DNA from: Eubacteriales bacterium
GTDB lineage: Bacteria > Bacillota_A > Clostridia > Saccharofermentanales > DTU023
DNA length: 64,000 nucleotides
Reading direction: 5' to 3'
Assembly (NCBI GenBank): GCA_030532185.1
Contig: JAUNLO010000002.1
Location: 1 to 64,000, forward strand
The position numbers were made by a program, and so were the translations under genes. Under the pieces are notes generated by a model. That model searched no databases and was not told the DNA's origin. It saw only the letters and a program-made list of their open reading frames with translations. Positions 8,533-17,204 of this stretch are shown here, one piece after another (position 1 is the stretch's first letter; every line of letters starts with the position of its first letter).

Positions 8533-9435
8533 TTAGCGTTCCTCAATCAGGTCAGCTTTTTGAGCATTCAACTTTTCCGCGATAGCTAGGCCGGCCGGTG
8601 TGGTGGCTAGACCTCCCAAGGCCGTCTCCCGGTGAGCGGCGGGCATGATACGCCCCACCCTGCCCATGGTCTCGATAACCTGGTCAGCAGGGATATGGGA
8701 AGTTATTCCCGCTAGGGCCATCTCGGCCGCAGAAATAGCATTGGCAACCCCTAAAGCATTGCGCTTGATACAGGGTACCTCGACCAGACCAGCTACCGGA
8801 TCACAAACCAAACCAAGGATATTTTTCAAGGCCATGGCCAGGGCATGGGCCGACATCTGCGGACTCCCCCCAGCCGCCGCTACCAAGGCGGCTGCGGCCA
8901 TAGCAGACGCTGACCCCACCTCTGCTTGACAACCACCGGTGGCACCGGCAATCGGAGCTTGGTTACCTATGCAGAGGCCAAAGGCCCCCGCCGTAAGTAA
9001 GAAGTTAACTTGGTCTTCCCGCGCCAAATTTAATTTTCTGCTGCTGGAGTATAAGACACCCGGTACTACCCCGGCCGAGCCGGCCGTTGGGGTGGCGCAG
9101 ATAATGCCCATTGAGGCATTGACCTCGTTAACTGCCAAGGCAGCCGCCACTGCTTCCAGGAGAAAATCTCCGGCTAGTCCACGACCCTCATCAATGTAGG
9201 TGCGCATGCGCAAGGCATCGCCGCCGGAAATACCGGAGTAAGACTGCACACCCGCCTCACCCTGCTCGATAGAGGCATACATCACCTCTACCTTCTCTGA
9301 CATATCGTCTAAAATCTCCTGACGACTGCGTTCTGTTAGTTCAATTTCTTGAGCAATCATTACCTCCCAAACTGGAAGGTTATGCTTTGCACAGAGATCC
9401 AAGAGTTCTTCAACCTTAGTAAACTGCATCCCCAA
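8533..9435 (-). CDS. sdaAA: L-serine dehydratase, alpha subunit
   Basis: A 300-residue alpha chain of the iron-sulfur L-serine ammonia-lyase, which converts serine to pyruvate and ammonia. It shows the family segments ICATPTAGSAGVVPG, GGCQAEVGSASAMAAA and LVCDPVAGLVEVPC, whose cysteines are the expected cluster ligands. Length is normal for the two-subunit Gram-positive form. It follows sdaAB by 21 bases in the same direction. Its 3' end converges on the GntR gene with 19 bases between and no obvious terminator. GC content rises again here compared with the arginine block. Confidence 0.95.
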   Translation of the reverse strand: MGMQFTKVEELLDLCAKHNLPVWEVMIAQEIELTERSRQEILDDMSEKVEVMYASIEQGEAGVQSYSGISGGDALRMRTYIDEGRGLAGDFLLEAVAAALAVNEVNASMGIICATPTAGSAGVVPGVLYSSSRKLNLAREDQVNFLLTAGAFGLCIGNQAPIAGATGGCQAEVGSASAMAAAALVAAAGGSPQMSAHALAMALKNILGLVCDPVAGLVEVPCIKRNALGVANAISAAEMALAGITSHIPADQVIETMGRVGRIMPAAHRETALGGLATTPAGLAIAEKLNAQKADLIEER

Positions 9436-9456
9436 CTCCTTACGTTCTTGACAGGC

Positions 9457-10119
9457 TTAGCGCCGTACTTGAATCACCTTATGCATATAAGGTAAAGCCC
9501 TCAGTTCGGCAATAACTTCCCCATCAATTTCTTCATCAGTCTCGAGGGACATGAGGGCCAGGTCTCCCTTGGCCTTACGCGATACTTCCATGTGGCCAAT
9601 ATTGATGCCATGCTTACCATAAATATCTGTGATGGAAGCAATTACTCCGGCCTTATCCTGGTGCATGATAATAGAGGTGGCCATATCTGCATTAACTTGG
9701 ATGCGGAAACCATCAATTTCCGTAATCTGGGCATTACCCCCACCAATAGATATCCCCACTACATTCACCTGTCCTAACTCACCCTTGAGGATAATCCTGG
9801 CCGTATTGGGGTGGTCAGCAGGCTCATTGGTCGGAATAATCGTGACCTTTAGGCCTGCTTGCTCAGCCTCTTCCAAGGCCTGAGGAATCCGCTCATCAAA
9901 GGTGGAAAAACCAAGGAGCCCCGCAATTACCGCCACATCAGTACCGTGGCCCTTAAATGTATGAGCAAAAGAGCCGTAAAAATAAATCTCTGCCTCCCTA
10001 GCCTGTCCGCCGTAGATTGAACGAGCCATTTGTCCAATGCGTACAGCACCGGCGGTATGGGAGCTGGAAGGACCTACCATGACCGGGCCGATAATTTCTG
10101 TAACACTTAGATATTTCAT
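9457..10119 (-). CDS. sdaAB: L-serine dehydratase, beta subunit
   Basis: A 220-residue beta chain of iron-sulfur serine dehydratase. The N-terminal part contains the conserved IGPVMVGPSSSHTAGAVRIG motif, and the C-terminal 75 residues form an ACT domain (VIASITDIYGKHGINIGHMEVSR), which in the family senses serine. It is the promoter-proximal gene of the sdaAB-sdaAA pair. The upstream 59-base gap to recO contains a TATAAT-like box in the leader but no good -35 partner. Confidence 0.95.
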   Translation of the reverse strand: MKYLSVTEIIGPVMVGPSSSHTAGAVRIGQMARSIYGGQAREAEIYFYGSFAHTFKGHGTDVAVIAGLLGFSTFDERIPQALEEAEQAGLKVTIIPTNEPADHPNTARIILKGELGQVNVVGISIGGGNAQITEIDGFRIQVNADMATSIIMHQDKAGVIASITDIYGKHGINIGHMEVSRKAKGDLALMSLETDEEIDGEVIAELRALPYMHKVIQVRR

Positions 10120-10178
10120 AGCTACTCCTTGTTAAAGCATCTTACTGAACCGACTAATTATATAGGAAAATTTTCTCT

Positions 10179-10994
10179 CTAGCCTTTACCCTCAGGCAAA
10201 TCTGGGCTGGGGTTCTGACGGGTCTCCTGCAGGGCGCGGCTAAATGCTGTCATCTCATCACTCAAGCGTAAACGTTGATAGCTTTTTTCCATGGTGTGGG
10301 TTAAATAACGATCTGAGAAAGTGATTAAATCATCCTGGACTGCGGGTGAGATTTGGAAATTAAAGAGCTGAGCTAGGTCAGCCTGGACAATATAGCGTAA
10401 GCTGGCCAAGAGTCCGGGGGACATAGGCAAGCAAAACTCAGGACTCGTGGCTGAATGTAGAGGCCTGTGAGAGCACTCTAAACCTGACAGCTGAAAATTG
10501 AATTGCATACCAGCTTCATAGGGACGGTGGCAGGTCAAGCAGTCAAAAAGCCAGGGCATAAAACCCAGCAGGCAGAGAAACTTAAATTGACTGATTCGCA
10601 CATCTAACAGGGGCTGGGTCGCATGCTCTAGGCGACTAGCTGTATAAGCCCAAAGCTTATAGGCCTCCGGGAGGGCAGCTTGAGATTTTAGGGCATCCAA
10701 ATATAGCTCAGCCAGGTGGGAGAGGGCTGTGATGCGGTCAAAATCCTCTTGTAGGCCCGAGAAGGGGTAGACCAAGTGTCCCCCATCTAGACTGTAACGA
10801 CTTTTATAATAAAAGAGCTCAAAATCCGCTAAGACAAAGGCCTGACTTAGGAAATTGGCAGGCCCCATTTTACGACCTTTATGGCAAGACAAGGTTATAA
10901 TCTCGCCCTCCTGGCTAAGCAGGTCTAGCAGACGCCGGTTTTCCCCGTAAGGAACCACCCGGAGAACGAAGGCACGCTTAGTCAGGTGAGTCAT
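10179..10994 (-). CDS. recO: DNA repair protein RecO
   Basis: A 271-residue recombination mediator that works with RecR and RecF to load RecA on SSB-coated DNA. The N-terminal OB fold (RAFVLRVVPYGENRRLLDLLSQEGEI) is typical, followed by a helical domain. A CLTC pair and a later Cys-His pair are remnants of the zinc-finger region of the family. Its start is directly adjacent to the end of the YbeY-Era gene, as recO follows era in many Bacillota. Confidence 0.93.
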   Translation of the reverse strand: MTHLTKRAFVLRVVPYGENRRLLDLLSQEGEIITLSCHKGRKMGPANFLSQAFVLADFELFYYKSRYSLDGGHLVYPFSGLQEDFDRITALSHLAELYLDALKSQAALPEAYKLWAYTASRLEHATQPLLDVRISQFKFLCLLGFMPWLFDCLTCHRPYEAGMQFNFQLSGLECSHRPLHSATSPEFCLPMSPGLLASLRYIVQADLAQLFNFQISPAVQDDLITFSDRYLTHTMEKSYQRLRLSDEMTAFSRALQETRQNPSPDLPEGKG

Positions 10995-12641
10995 TTAATC
11001 GATTTCCAAATCTTGGATTTTATAGCCCAGGTCGGCTAAATCCGGTTGGCGATTACGCCAGCCTTCCTTAACCCGGACGAACAGAGACAGCTTACACTTC
11101 ACCCCTAAAACCCGACTAATTTCCCTTTGGGCTTTCTGGCGGATAGTCTTAATACGACTCCCCCCTTTGCCTAAGAGCATAGCCTTATGGCCAGGCCGGT
11201 CACAGATAATATCTGCCTGAATCTCTACCAGCTCATCCTGGTCCTGCTCTGCATGGCCTTCCTGAAAGTCCGTGATCTTCACAGCCGTCCCATGGGGAAT
11301 TTCTTCTTGCATTTGTAAAAGGACCTGCTGGCGGATCAGCTCTGCGGCTATATCAGCTTGGGTTTGATTGGTAAAATCTTCACTGGCAAATAAGGGACCT
11401 TGCTTAGGTAAGTAAGCCTTAAGCTGATCTAGGAGAATGTCCACCCCCTCCCCTGTCTTGGCCGAAAGGGGAATAATCTCATCAGCCGCCAATTCTTGGT
11501 CGAAGGCTTGAATCAGGGGCAAAACTTGGTCCGCTTGGGCCAGGTCGGCCTTATTCAGTAAGATAAATAAGACCTTACCCCGGTCCTTGGCATACTGGGC
11601 CAAGCGTCTCTCCTCCTCTTCAACCCGGGGCTTAAAACGAGCATCAATTAGGAGGAGAAAAATATCCGCCTCGGACATAGCCAGGCTGATGGCCTTGCTC
11701 ATATAACGATCCAAGCTGTGTTTAGCCGGATGCAAACCGGGCGTGTCCAAAAAGGCCATCTGCGCGCCCTCGTCCTCTAAGACTCCCCGAATCATGGTGC
11801 GGGTAGTCTGGGGTTTGTAGGAGGTTATGGCCAATTTAGACCCCATCAAGTGATTCAAAAGCGTTGACTTACCAACATTCGGGCGACCTAAAAGGGCAAT
11901 GAAACCTGATTTACGAATGGGAGGATGCTCATTGTCTGCCGCCTGGAGACCAGCGGCCCGTAAGAGCTCCTCCAAAGATTGTCCCTGGTTTAAGCTCTTC
12001 TCTGCCTCCTCCAGCCGGTGGGCCGGCAAGGTCACTTGATCACTGGGACTCAGCCCCAAACCCAAATCGGACAAGACTTGGGTTTGTAAACGACGCATCC
12101 TCTGCTCCTCTTCTAGCTCCTCATGATCATAGCCTAGGAGGTGGAGGAGACCGTGTACCGCCAGAAAAGCCAATTCCCGTTCCAAGCTGTGGCCATAGTT
12201 TTCGGCCTGTTGAGCTGCTCGTGCGGGACAAATAAGGATATCACCCAAAAGCACCTCAGGCTCCTGGGCTCCCGGATCCAGGAAATCTTGGAAGGCTAAG
12301 TCTTCCAGCAAACGCCCTTCTTGGAAATTGAGCAAGGGAAAGGAGAGAACATCTGTGACTTTAGCCAAGCCCCTCTGCTCCTCATTAATTTCCTTGATGC
12401 GGGCTGGTGACACTAAAGAGAGGGTAACCCGAAAATGCAGATCGGCTTGCCCGAGGTCAAGGCTTGCCGCCTCCTCGCTCTCACTGCGATTTTCAGCTAA
12501 AGCTAGGGGAAGTCTAAGTTCCTGGGTAAAGTCAAAGGCTTGCTCAAAGGCTAGGCTTAAAGCCTGGTCTAGGAGCTCCAGACTAGATGCCGCGAGTTGT
12601 GGCTGGCGTTGCCGCTTGATAATTGTCGTCTTTAGGCTCAT
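10995..12641 (-). CDS. ybeY-era: Fusion of rRNA maturation endonuclease YbeY and GTPase Era
   Basis: One 548-residue open frame holds two proteins that are usually separate. Residues 1-195 are YbeY, a zinc endonuclease of 16S rRNA processing, with the HGLLHLLGYDH metal motif (His163, His167, His173). A linker of about 45 residues rich in Glu and Gln follows. Residues 245-548 are a complete Era: G1 GRPNVGKST at 252-260, DTPGLH, NKAD, SAKTGEG, and a C-terminal KH domain with LLGKGGSRIKTIR. Era binds the 3' end of 16S rRNA. Both act on the small subunit, so the fusion makes functional sense. The start overlaps the end of pgpH by 59 bases. The genes dgkA and cdd, often found between ybeY and era, are absent. 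Confidence 0.93.
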   Translation of the reverse strand: MSLKTTIIKRQRQPQLAASSLELLDQALSLAFEQAFDFTQELRLPLALAENRSESEEAASLDLGQADLHFRVTLSLVSPARIKEINEEQRGLAKVTDVLSFPLLNFQEGRLLEDLAFQDFLDPGAQEPEVLLGDILICPARAAQQAENYGHSLERELAFLAVHGLLHLLGYDHEELEEEQRMRRLQTQVLSDLGLGLSPSDQVTLPAHRLEEAEKSLNQGQSLEELLRAAGLQAADNEHPPIRKSGFIALLGRPNVGKSTLLNHLMGSKLAITSYKPQTTRTMIRGVLEDEGAQMAFLDTPGLHPAKHSLDRYMSKAISLAMSEADIFLLLIDARFKPRVEEEERRLAQYAKDRGKVLFILLNKADLAQADQVLPLIQAFDQELAADEIIPLSAKTGEGVDILLDQLKAYLPKQGPLFASEDFTNQTQADIAAELIRQQVLLQMQEEIPHGTAVKITDFQEGHAEQDQDELVEIQADIICDRPGHKAMLLGKGGSRIKTIRQKAQREISRVLGVKCKLSLFVRVKEGWRNRQPDLADLGYKIQDLEID

Positions 12642-14730
12642 CTTTGGGATATTCTACCCTTTCATGGAAGTGACCTGAATAGACCTGCATAAAGGCTTTT
12701 TGAATCTTCTCAATATCTGAGAACTTCAGGCCGGAATTTTTAAGCTGATCCTGTTCCAGTTTGATGCGGAAGACCGATTGCATCATTTCTTCTGCATCTT
12801 GGATGGTGCGGGACTTAAGTGATTTTATGGCAGCCTCGGTAGAGTCCGCCAGCATAACGACGGCAGATTCCGGGGAAGAAGGCAGAGGGCCCTTATAGCG
12901 AAAATCTGCCGGATCGGGGGCAGGCAAACCTTGTTCTTCTGCTTCCTTCTTGGCTTTGCTATAAAAGTAACCCAAGACCGTGGTGCCATGGTGCTCCACG
13001 ATGATTTCTAAGATGGGCTGGGGCAGGTGATATTTTTTGCCCATTTCCAGACCATCCAGGGTATGCCTAGTAATAATCTCCGTACTTTCAGCCGCCGTCA
13101 ACTCATCATGGGGATTATAGTCAGTTTGATTTTCTGTAAAGTAGAGGGGATTTCGCAGCTTACCAATATCATGGTAGTAAGAGCCCGCCCGGCAAATCAA
13201 GGCATTTGCCCCAATCGCCTCTGCTCCCGCATCAGCCAAGTTGGCTACCATCATAGAATGCTGGGAGGTACCCGGGGCTTCCAAAAATAACCTGCGAATG
13301 AGGGGCTGACCCGGCTGAGATAGTTCTACCAGGGTAGCAGGTGAAACTTCATTAAAGAGTAGTTCGAAAACTGGCAAGAGACCCACGGCCGCAATTACCG
13401 AGAGAACAGCGGAAATCACAGAGGACAAAATCATGAAGCCAGAAGCAGCCAGGCCGGTACCCTGCATCAGGCTGTAGCCGAGACTGCCGGCAAAGTTGAC
13501 CAGGGTGAGTAGGACCAGGAGTTTGGCAAAAAACTCTTGCATGAGATGATTGCGGGCATAATGGGCGGCCAAAAGGCTCCCGCCAATAGCCACAGCTACA
13601 AAGGCTGGGTTGAAGTTGACCAGGGGCAGGGTGATGACAATTAGTGACATAGTTACTACCAGGGCCGTCTGGTAGGAGAAATAGGCAGCTAGTACCACGG
13701 CGGTAAAATAAATGGGCGGTATGACTTGGTAGTCCTGGCCCAAATAAGCCGCCACCAAGAGGGGAATCAAGCAGGCCAAAAGTAAGGCTAAAAAGCGCTT
13801 ATTAAAACCAATGGTCTCTTGTTCATAGCTACGCATATAGAGGCTGAGGATGAGTAGGACCACCAAAATCATGAGGGACAAGCCTGCCAGGGCAGAATAG
13901 TCAAGCCCATCTACCTCTACCAGCTTGAGTTCTTGCAGGAGGGCATAGATATCCTGGGTGACGAGTTCACCCGAAGAGATGAGGCGGGCTCCCCGGTTTA
14001 CCAGGATAGGATTTTGCAGGACCCGATCGTAGGCGTCCTGACGGGCATTTTGCGTGGCTTCTTCGTTATAGATAACATTGCCCTGCAAAACCTGGTCCAG
14101 GAAAACCCGCAGGAGGGTCACATCTGCCTTATAGTGATCCTCCCTGCCACTCAATTTATTTAAATAGTCACGGATACGAAAACTCAGTTCCGTTTCGTCC
14201 ACCGGTTCGGCCATAAGGTTTTGGGCCGTGAGCGCCAGGCGATTATCAAAGGTGGCATAACGACTGGAGGACATTTGCAGAACCTGTTTGAGATCTTCCA
14301 GGGGAAATTCATGGTCTAAATCTTCCAGAAGACGAGCCTGCAGGTCTTCCCCGGCTTTTTCCAGGACACTGGGCTTGATGACCGTAGCTTGGCCCTCAGG
14401 ACCCTGAGTTTCACGTAAAGCTTGATATTGCTCGTCAATGGCTGTCCACAAAATCGCTACCCGATCCAGGGCAAGCTGGCTCAAGTCCTCCGACCGGGTG
14501 TAAATATCTGCCACCAGGCTTTGGGCCTCCAGAGCCCGTTTCTCCGTAGCATTACGGTTAACCACAGACCGGGGGGCTTCAATATCGTAGGGACTAACCA
14601 CATTTACTTCTAGCTCGTACTGAGGAGGCCGGGAACCCCAGTACAGTAAAATCAGGGTAAGTAAAAATACCCCCATAAAAATTACCGGTCCTTGGAATCT
14701 CCGCCAGGAGTTGGCTAGCTTATCTGACAT
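12583..14730 (-). CDS. pgpH: 7TM-HD family cyclic-di-AMP phosphodiesterase (PgpH/YqfF)
   Basis: A 715-residue membrane protein with the PgpH arrangement: one N-terminal membrane helix (about 16-34), a large extracellular 7TMR-HDED domain (to about 280), seven membrane helices (about 285-460), and a cytoplasmic HD domain. The HD part shows HSMMVANLADA, YYHDIGKLRNP and VEHHGTT. Known members degrade c-di-AMP. It overlaps the phoH start codon region by 11 bases upstream and the ybeY-era start by 59 bases downstream, implying translational coupling within the phoH-pgpH-ybeY-era-recO unit. Confidence 0.92.
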   Translation of the reverse strand: MSDKLANSWRRFQGPVIFMGVFLLTLILLYWGSRPPQYELEVNVVSPYDIEAPRSVVNRNATEKRALEAQSLVADIYTRSEDLSQLALDRVAILWTAIDEQYQALRETQGPEGQATVIKPSVLEKAGEDLQARLLEDLDHEFPLEDLKQVLQMSSSRYATFDNRLALTAQNLMAEPVDETELSFRIRDYLNKLSGREDHYKADVTLLRVFLDQVLQGNVIYNEEATQNARQDAYDRVLQNPILVNRGARLISSGELVTQDIYALLQELKLVEVDGLDYSALAGLSLMILVVLLILSLYMRSYEQETIGFNKRFLALLLACLIPLLVAAYLGQDYQVIPPIYFTAVVLAAYFSYQTALVVTMSLIVITLPLVNFNPAFVAVAIGGSLLAAHYARNHLMQEFFAKLLVLLTLVNFAGSLGYSLMQGTGLAASGFMILSSVISAVLSVIAAVGLLPVFELLFNEVSPATLVELSQPGQPLIRRLFLEAPGTSQHSMMVANLADAGAEAIGANALICRAGSYYHDIGKLRNPLYFTENQTDYNPHDELTAAESTEIITRHTLDGLEMGKKYHLPQPILEIIVEHHGTTVLGYFYSKAKKEAEEQGLPAPDPADFRYKGPLPSSPESAVVMLADSTEAAIKSLKSRTIQDAEEMMQSVFRIKLEQDQLKNSGLKFSDIEKIQKAFMQVYSGHFHERVEYPKDEPKDDNYQAATPATTRGI

Positions 14731-15718
14731 GGTCTTTTACCCATTTCTGTTGGTAGGGGCTTTTCTGTTGCCGTGCCTCGTCTGCTTCATAGGCGGCAAC
14801 AATTTTCTTTACGAGGGGATTACGCACCACATCCCCCTTACCCAGTTCGATAAAGGCTACTTCAGAGAGGGAAGCAAGAATACGCTTCATGTCCAAAAGT
14901 CCTGACCGCTTTTCCCGGGGCAGGTCTATTTGGGTCACATCACCTGTAACTACGGCACGAGAATGAAAGCCAATCCGCGTGAGGAACATTTTCATCTGCT
15001 CGGGGCTGGTATTCTGGGCTTCATCCAAAATAATAAAAGCATCGTCCAGGGTGCGTCCCCGCATATAGGCCAGGGGCGAAATTTCTATGCTCCCCTTTTC
15101 TAAATTGCGGTTAAACTGGTCCGCTCCCATCAAGTCATAGAGGGAGTCATAAAGAGGTCGCATATAGGGATCAACTTTACTCTGCAAGTCGCCTGGTAGG
15201 AAGCCCAAGTTTTCTCCCGCCTCCACGGCAGGCCTGGTTAGAATGATGCGAGAAATCTCGTGATTACGAAAGGCTCTCACCGCCATCGCCACAGCCAAGA
15301 AGGTCTTGCCCGTACCAGCCGGTCCCACGGCAAAGACTAAATCTTGCTCTTGCATGGCCTTAGCATATCTGGCCTGCCCCTGGGTCTTAGCCCTGATGGG
15401 TCTGCCCTTGGCGGAGACACATAAGACATCTTGACCGGGTAGCAAATTGGGAGACTCTTCACTATCGGAAGCTAAAGATACGAAATGCTGGACTGTACGC
15501 TCAGAGAGTTGACCATCCTGCCGGTATGACCGAACTAGACCCTGCCACACAGCAGCTGCTTGGCTGACCGCCAGTTCATCACCTTCTACCACTAAACCTT
15601 CTCGGCTAGCCTGGCTGCTTACGCCAAAGGCCTGGTCCACAATATTGGCAAAAGCATTGAGGGCTCCCAGGAGGATAGAAACTTCTTGAGGATTATCTAA
15701 AAAAATCGTTTTTTGCAT
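14720..15718 (-). CDS. phoH: PhoH-family ATPase
   Basis: A 332-residue PhoH/YbeZ-type protein. Walker A is GPAGTGKTF in mid-protein and Walker B is FIILDEAQN; TRPAVEAGENLGFLPGDL and SRAVVTGDVTQIDLP are family-specific. In other bacteria it interacts with YbeY in rRNA processing, and its gene is upstream of ybeY here too. It is the first gene of the operon that runs through pgpH, ybeY-era and recO, and an extended -10 promoter lies just upstream. Confidence 0.93.
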   Translation of the reverse strand: MQKTIFLDNPQEVSILLGALNAFANIVDQAFGVSSQASREGLVVEGDELAVSQAAAVWQGLVRSYRQDGQLSERTVQHFVSLASDSEESPNLLPGQDVLCVSAKGRPIRAKTQGQARYAKAMQEQDLVFAVGPAGTGKTFLAVAMAVRAFRNHEISRIILTRPAVEAGENLGFLPGDLQSKVDPYMRPLYDSLYDLMGADQFNRNLEKGSIEISPLAYMRGRTLDDAFIILDEAQNTSPEQMKMFLTRIGFHSRAVVTGDVTQIDLPREKRSGLLDMKRILASLSEVAFIELGKGDVVRNPLVKKIVAAYEADEARQQKSPYQQKWVKDHVR

Positions 15719-15745
15719 ATTACCTCGTTAGGCTGATATTCTTTA

Positions 15746-15754
15746 ATTATAGCA
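15746..15754 (-). promoter_or_regulatory. Extended -10 promoter for phoH operon
   Basis: Reading leftward, TGC-TATAAT forms a good extended -10 element about 30 bases before the phoH ATG. The -35 region is weak. It lies in the 54-base gap between rluD and phoH. Confidence 0.5.
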
Positions 15755-15772
15755 TTGCTGGTAATCTATAGC

Positions 15773-16693
15773 CTAAACTAGGTCCGCTAGTAACTGACGT
15801 GCCCGCAGGTAGTCGCTGGGTGCAGGAGCAGAGAAGAGCAGGTCTTTTTGTGTACGCGGATCCCGGAAGGCTAAACGGCAGGCATGTAGGGCTTGACCCG
15901 ACAACCCCAGAGTTTCTCTCCGGGCCAGGCCATAGCTAGGATCTCCTACTACCGGCAGTTGGATATAGGCCAAGTGAACACGAATTTGGTGGGTCCTACC
16001 AGTTTCTAAGCGTAGGGCTAGCTCTGCGCCTTTGGCAAAACTCTGTAGCAATTCAAAATGCGTACGGGCCGGACGGCCCCCGTCTTGGACGGCAATTTTT
16101 TTACGATCCTGGGGATCACGGCCCAGGGGGGCAGAAATGAGGCCACTGCGGGAGGCGGGCCGCCCCCAAACTAAAGCCTGATAGCCGCGTGATATCTGCC
16201 GTTCTTTAATCATTTGCGAGAGCAAGCGACGCATGGGGTCATTTTTTGCCACGAGGAGCAGACCCGTCGTGTCTTTATCTAGCCGATGCACAATCCCTGG
16301 CCTCAAGGGGTCCTGACCCTGCACGTAGGCCTGACCCAAATAATGAATCAGGGCATTTACTAGGGTTCCCTCCCAATGACCAGCCGCAGGGTGTACTACC
16401 ATACCTCTAGCCTTATTAACTACTAAGAGGTCCTCATCCTCATAGACGATATCCAGGGGAATATCTTCTCCTTGGACCTCTTCTAAAATAGTTGGCAGTT
16501 CCAGGCTATAGCTAATTACATCTCCCAGCTCCACCAGGTAGGAAGCCTTGACTGGCTGCTGGTTAACCAAAACCTTGTGGTCCTCAATAAGTTTTTGGGC
16601 CCCTGTGCGGGAGAGGTCTTCCAAGTGCTTAGCCAAATATTTGTCCAGGCGGTCACCCGCAATATCAACTTGTAAGTCTTGCCAGCTAGCCAT
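15773..16693 (-). CDS. rluD: RluA/RluD-family 23S rRNA pseudouridine synthase
   Basis: A 306-residue pseudouridine synthase. An N-terminal S4 RNA-binding domain (DRLDKYLAKHLEDLSRTGAQKLI, residues 13-60) is followed by the catalytic domain with HRLDKDTTGLLLVAK, whose aspartate is the nucleophile, and the RTHQIRVHLA motif. Start and stop are one base apart from lspA upstream, a pairing (lspA-rluD) common in Bacillota. The exact target uridines cannot be told from sequence. Confidence 0.9.
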   Translation of the reverse strand: MASWQDLQVDIAGDRLDKYLAKHLEDLSRTGAQKLIEDHKVLVNQQPVKASYLVELGDVISYSLELPTILEEVQGEDIPLDIVYEDEDLLVVNKARGMVVHPAAGHWEGTLVNALIHYLGQAYVQGQDPLRPGIVHRLDKDTTGLLLVAKNDPMRRLLSQMIKERQISRGYQALVWGRPASRSGLISAPLGRDPQDRKKIAVQDGGRPARTHFELLQSFAKGAELALRLETGRTHQIRVHLAYIQLPVVGDPSYGLARRETLGLSGQALHACRLAFRDPRTQKDLLFSAPAPSDYLRARQLLADLV

Positions 16694-16694
16694 C

Positions 16695-17204
16695 TTAAGA
16701 CTGTCCCCTTTCCCCCTTAGCCGGACCGGTCAGGACGCGGTCCAAATCAGCCTGGGCTTCCCCATGCCACAAGAGTAGAGCAGCCATAAGCAGGCTGCCC
16801 AGGACTATAGAAGTATCTGCTAAATTAAAGCTGGGAAAGTACCAGGAGCCAAACTTAAAAGTTAGAAAGTCCGTGACGAAACCGCGTAAGAGGCGGTCAA
16901 TGGTGTTACCTAAGCTGCCGGCTATCACCAGGACAAGCCCCAGGCGCAGCCCTGCAGACCGGAGTTTGGTCAGCAGGTAAAGGAGGGCCAGAGTCAGCAC
17001 TAGAGAAAAGGCCAGCAAAAAAAAGGGGCCATAGCTCTTATTACTCAATATGCCGAAAGCTGCCCCCCGATTTTCCACATAAGTCAAGGTGAAAAAATCA
17101 CCAATCAAGGAGACAGAGGGACCTCCAGCCAAGAAACTACGGACCAGGTATTTACTCCCCAAATCCGCAGCCAAGATAAGCAGGATATACAAGGCTAGGG
17201 CCAT
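16695..17204 (-). CDS. lspA: Lipoprotein signal peptidase (signal peptidase II)
   Basis: A 169-residue membrane aspartyl protease that removes signal peptides from lipidated prolipoproteins. Four hydrophobic segments are visible. The two catalytic aspartates are in GNTIDRLLRG and FNLADTSI, and VENRGAAFGIL is also typical. It overlaps the upstream solute-binding-like gene by 10 bases, so the two are probably co-translated. Confidence 0.95.
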   Translation of the reverse strand: MALALYILLILAADLGSKYLVRSFLAGGPSVSLIGDFFTLTYVENRGAAFGILSNKSYGPFFLLAFSLVLTLALLYLLTKLRSAGLRLGLVLVIAGSLGNTIDRLLRGFVTDFLTFKFGSWYFPSFNLADTSIVLGSLLMAALLLWHGEAQADLDRVLTGPAKGERGQS

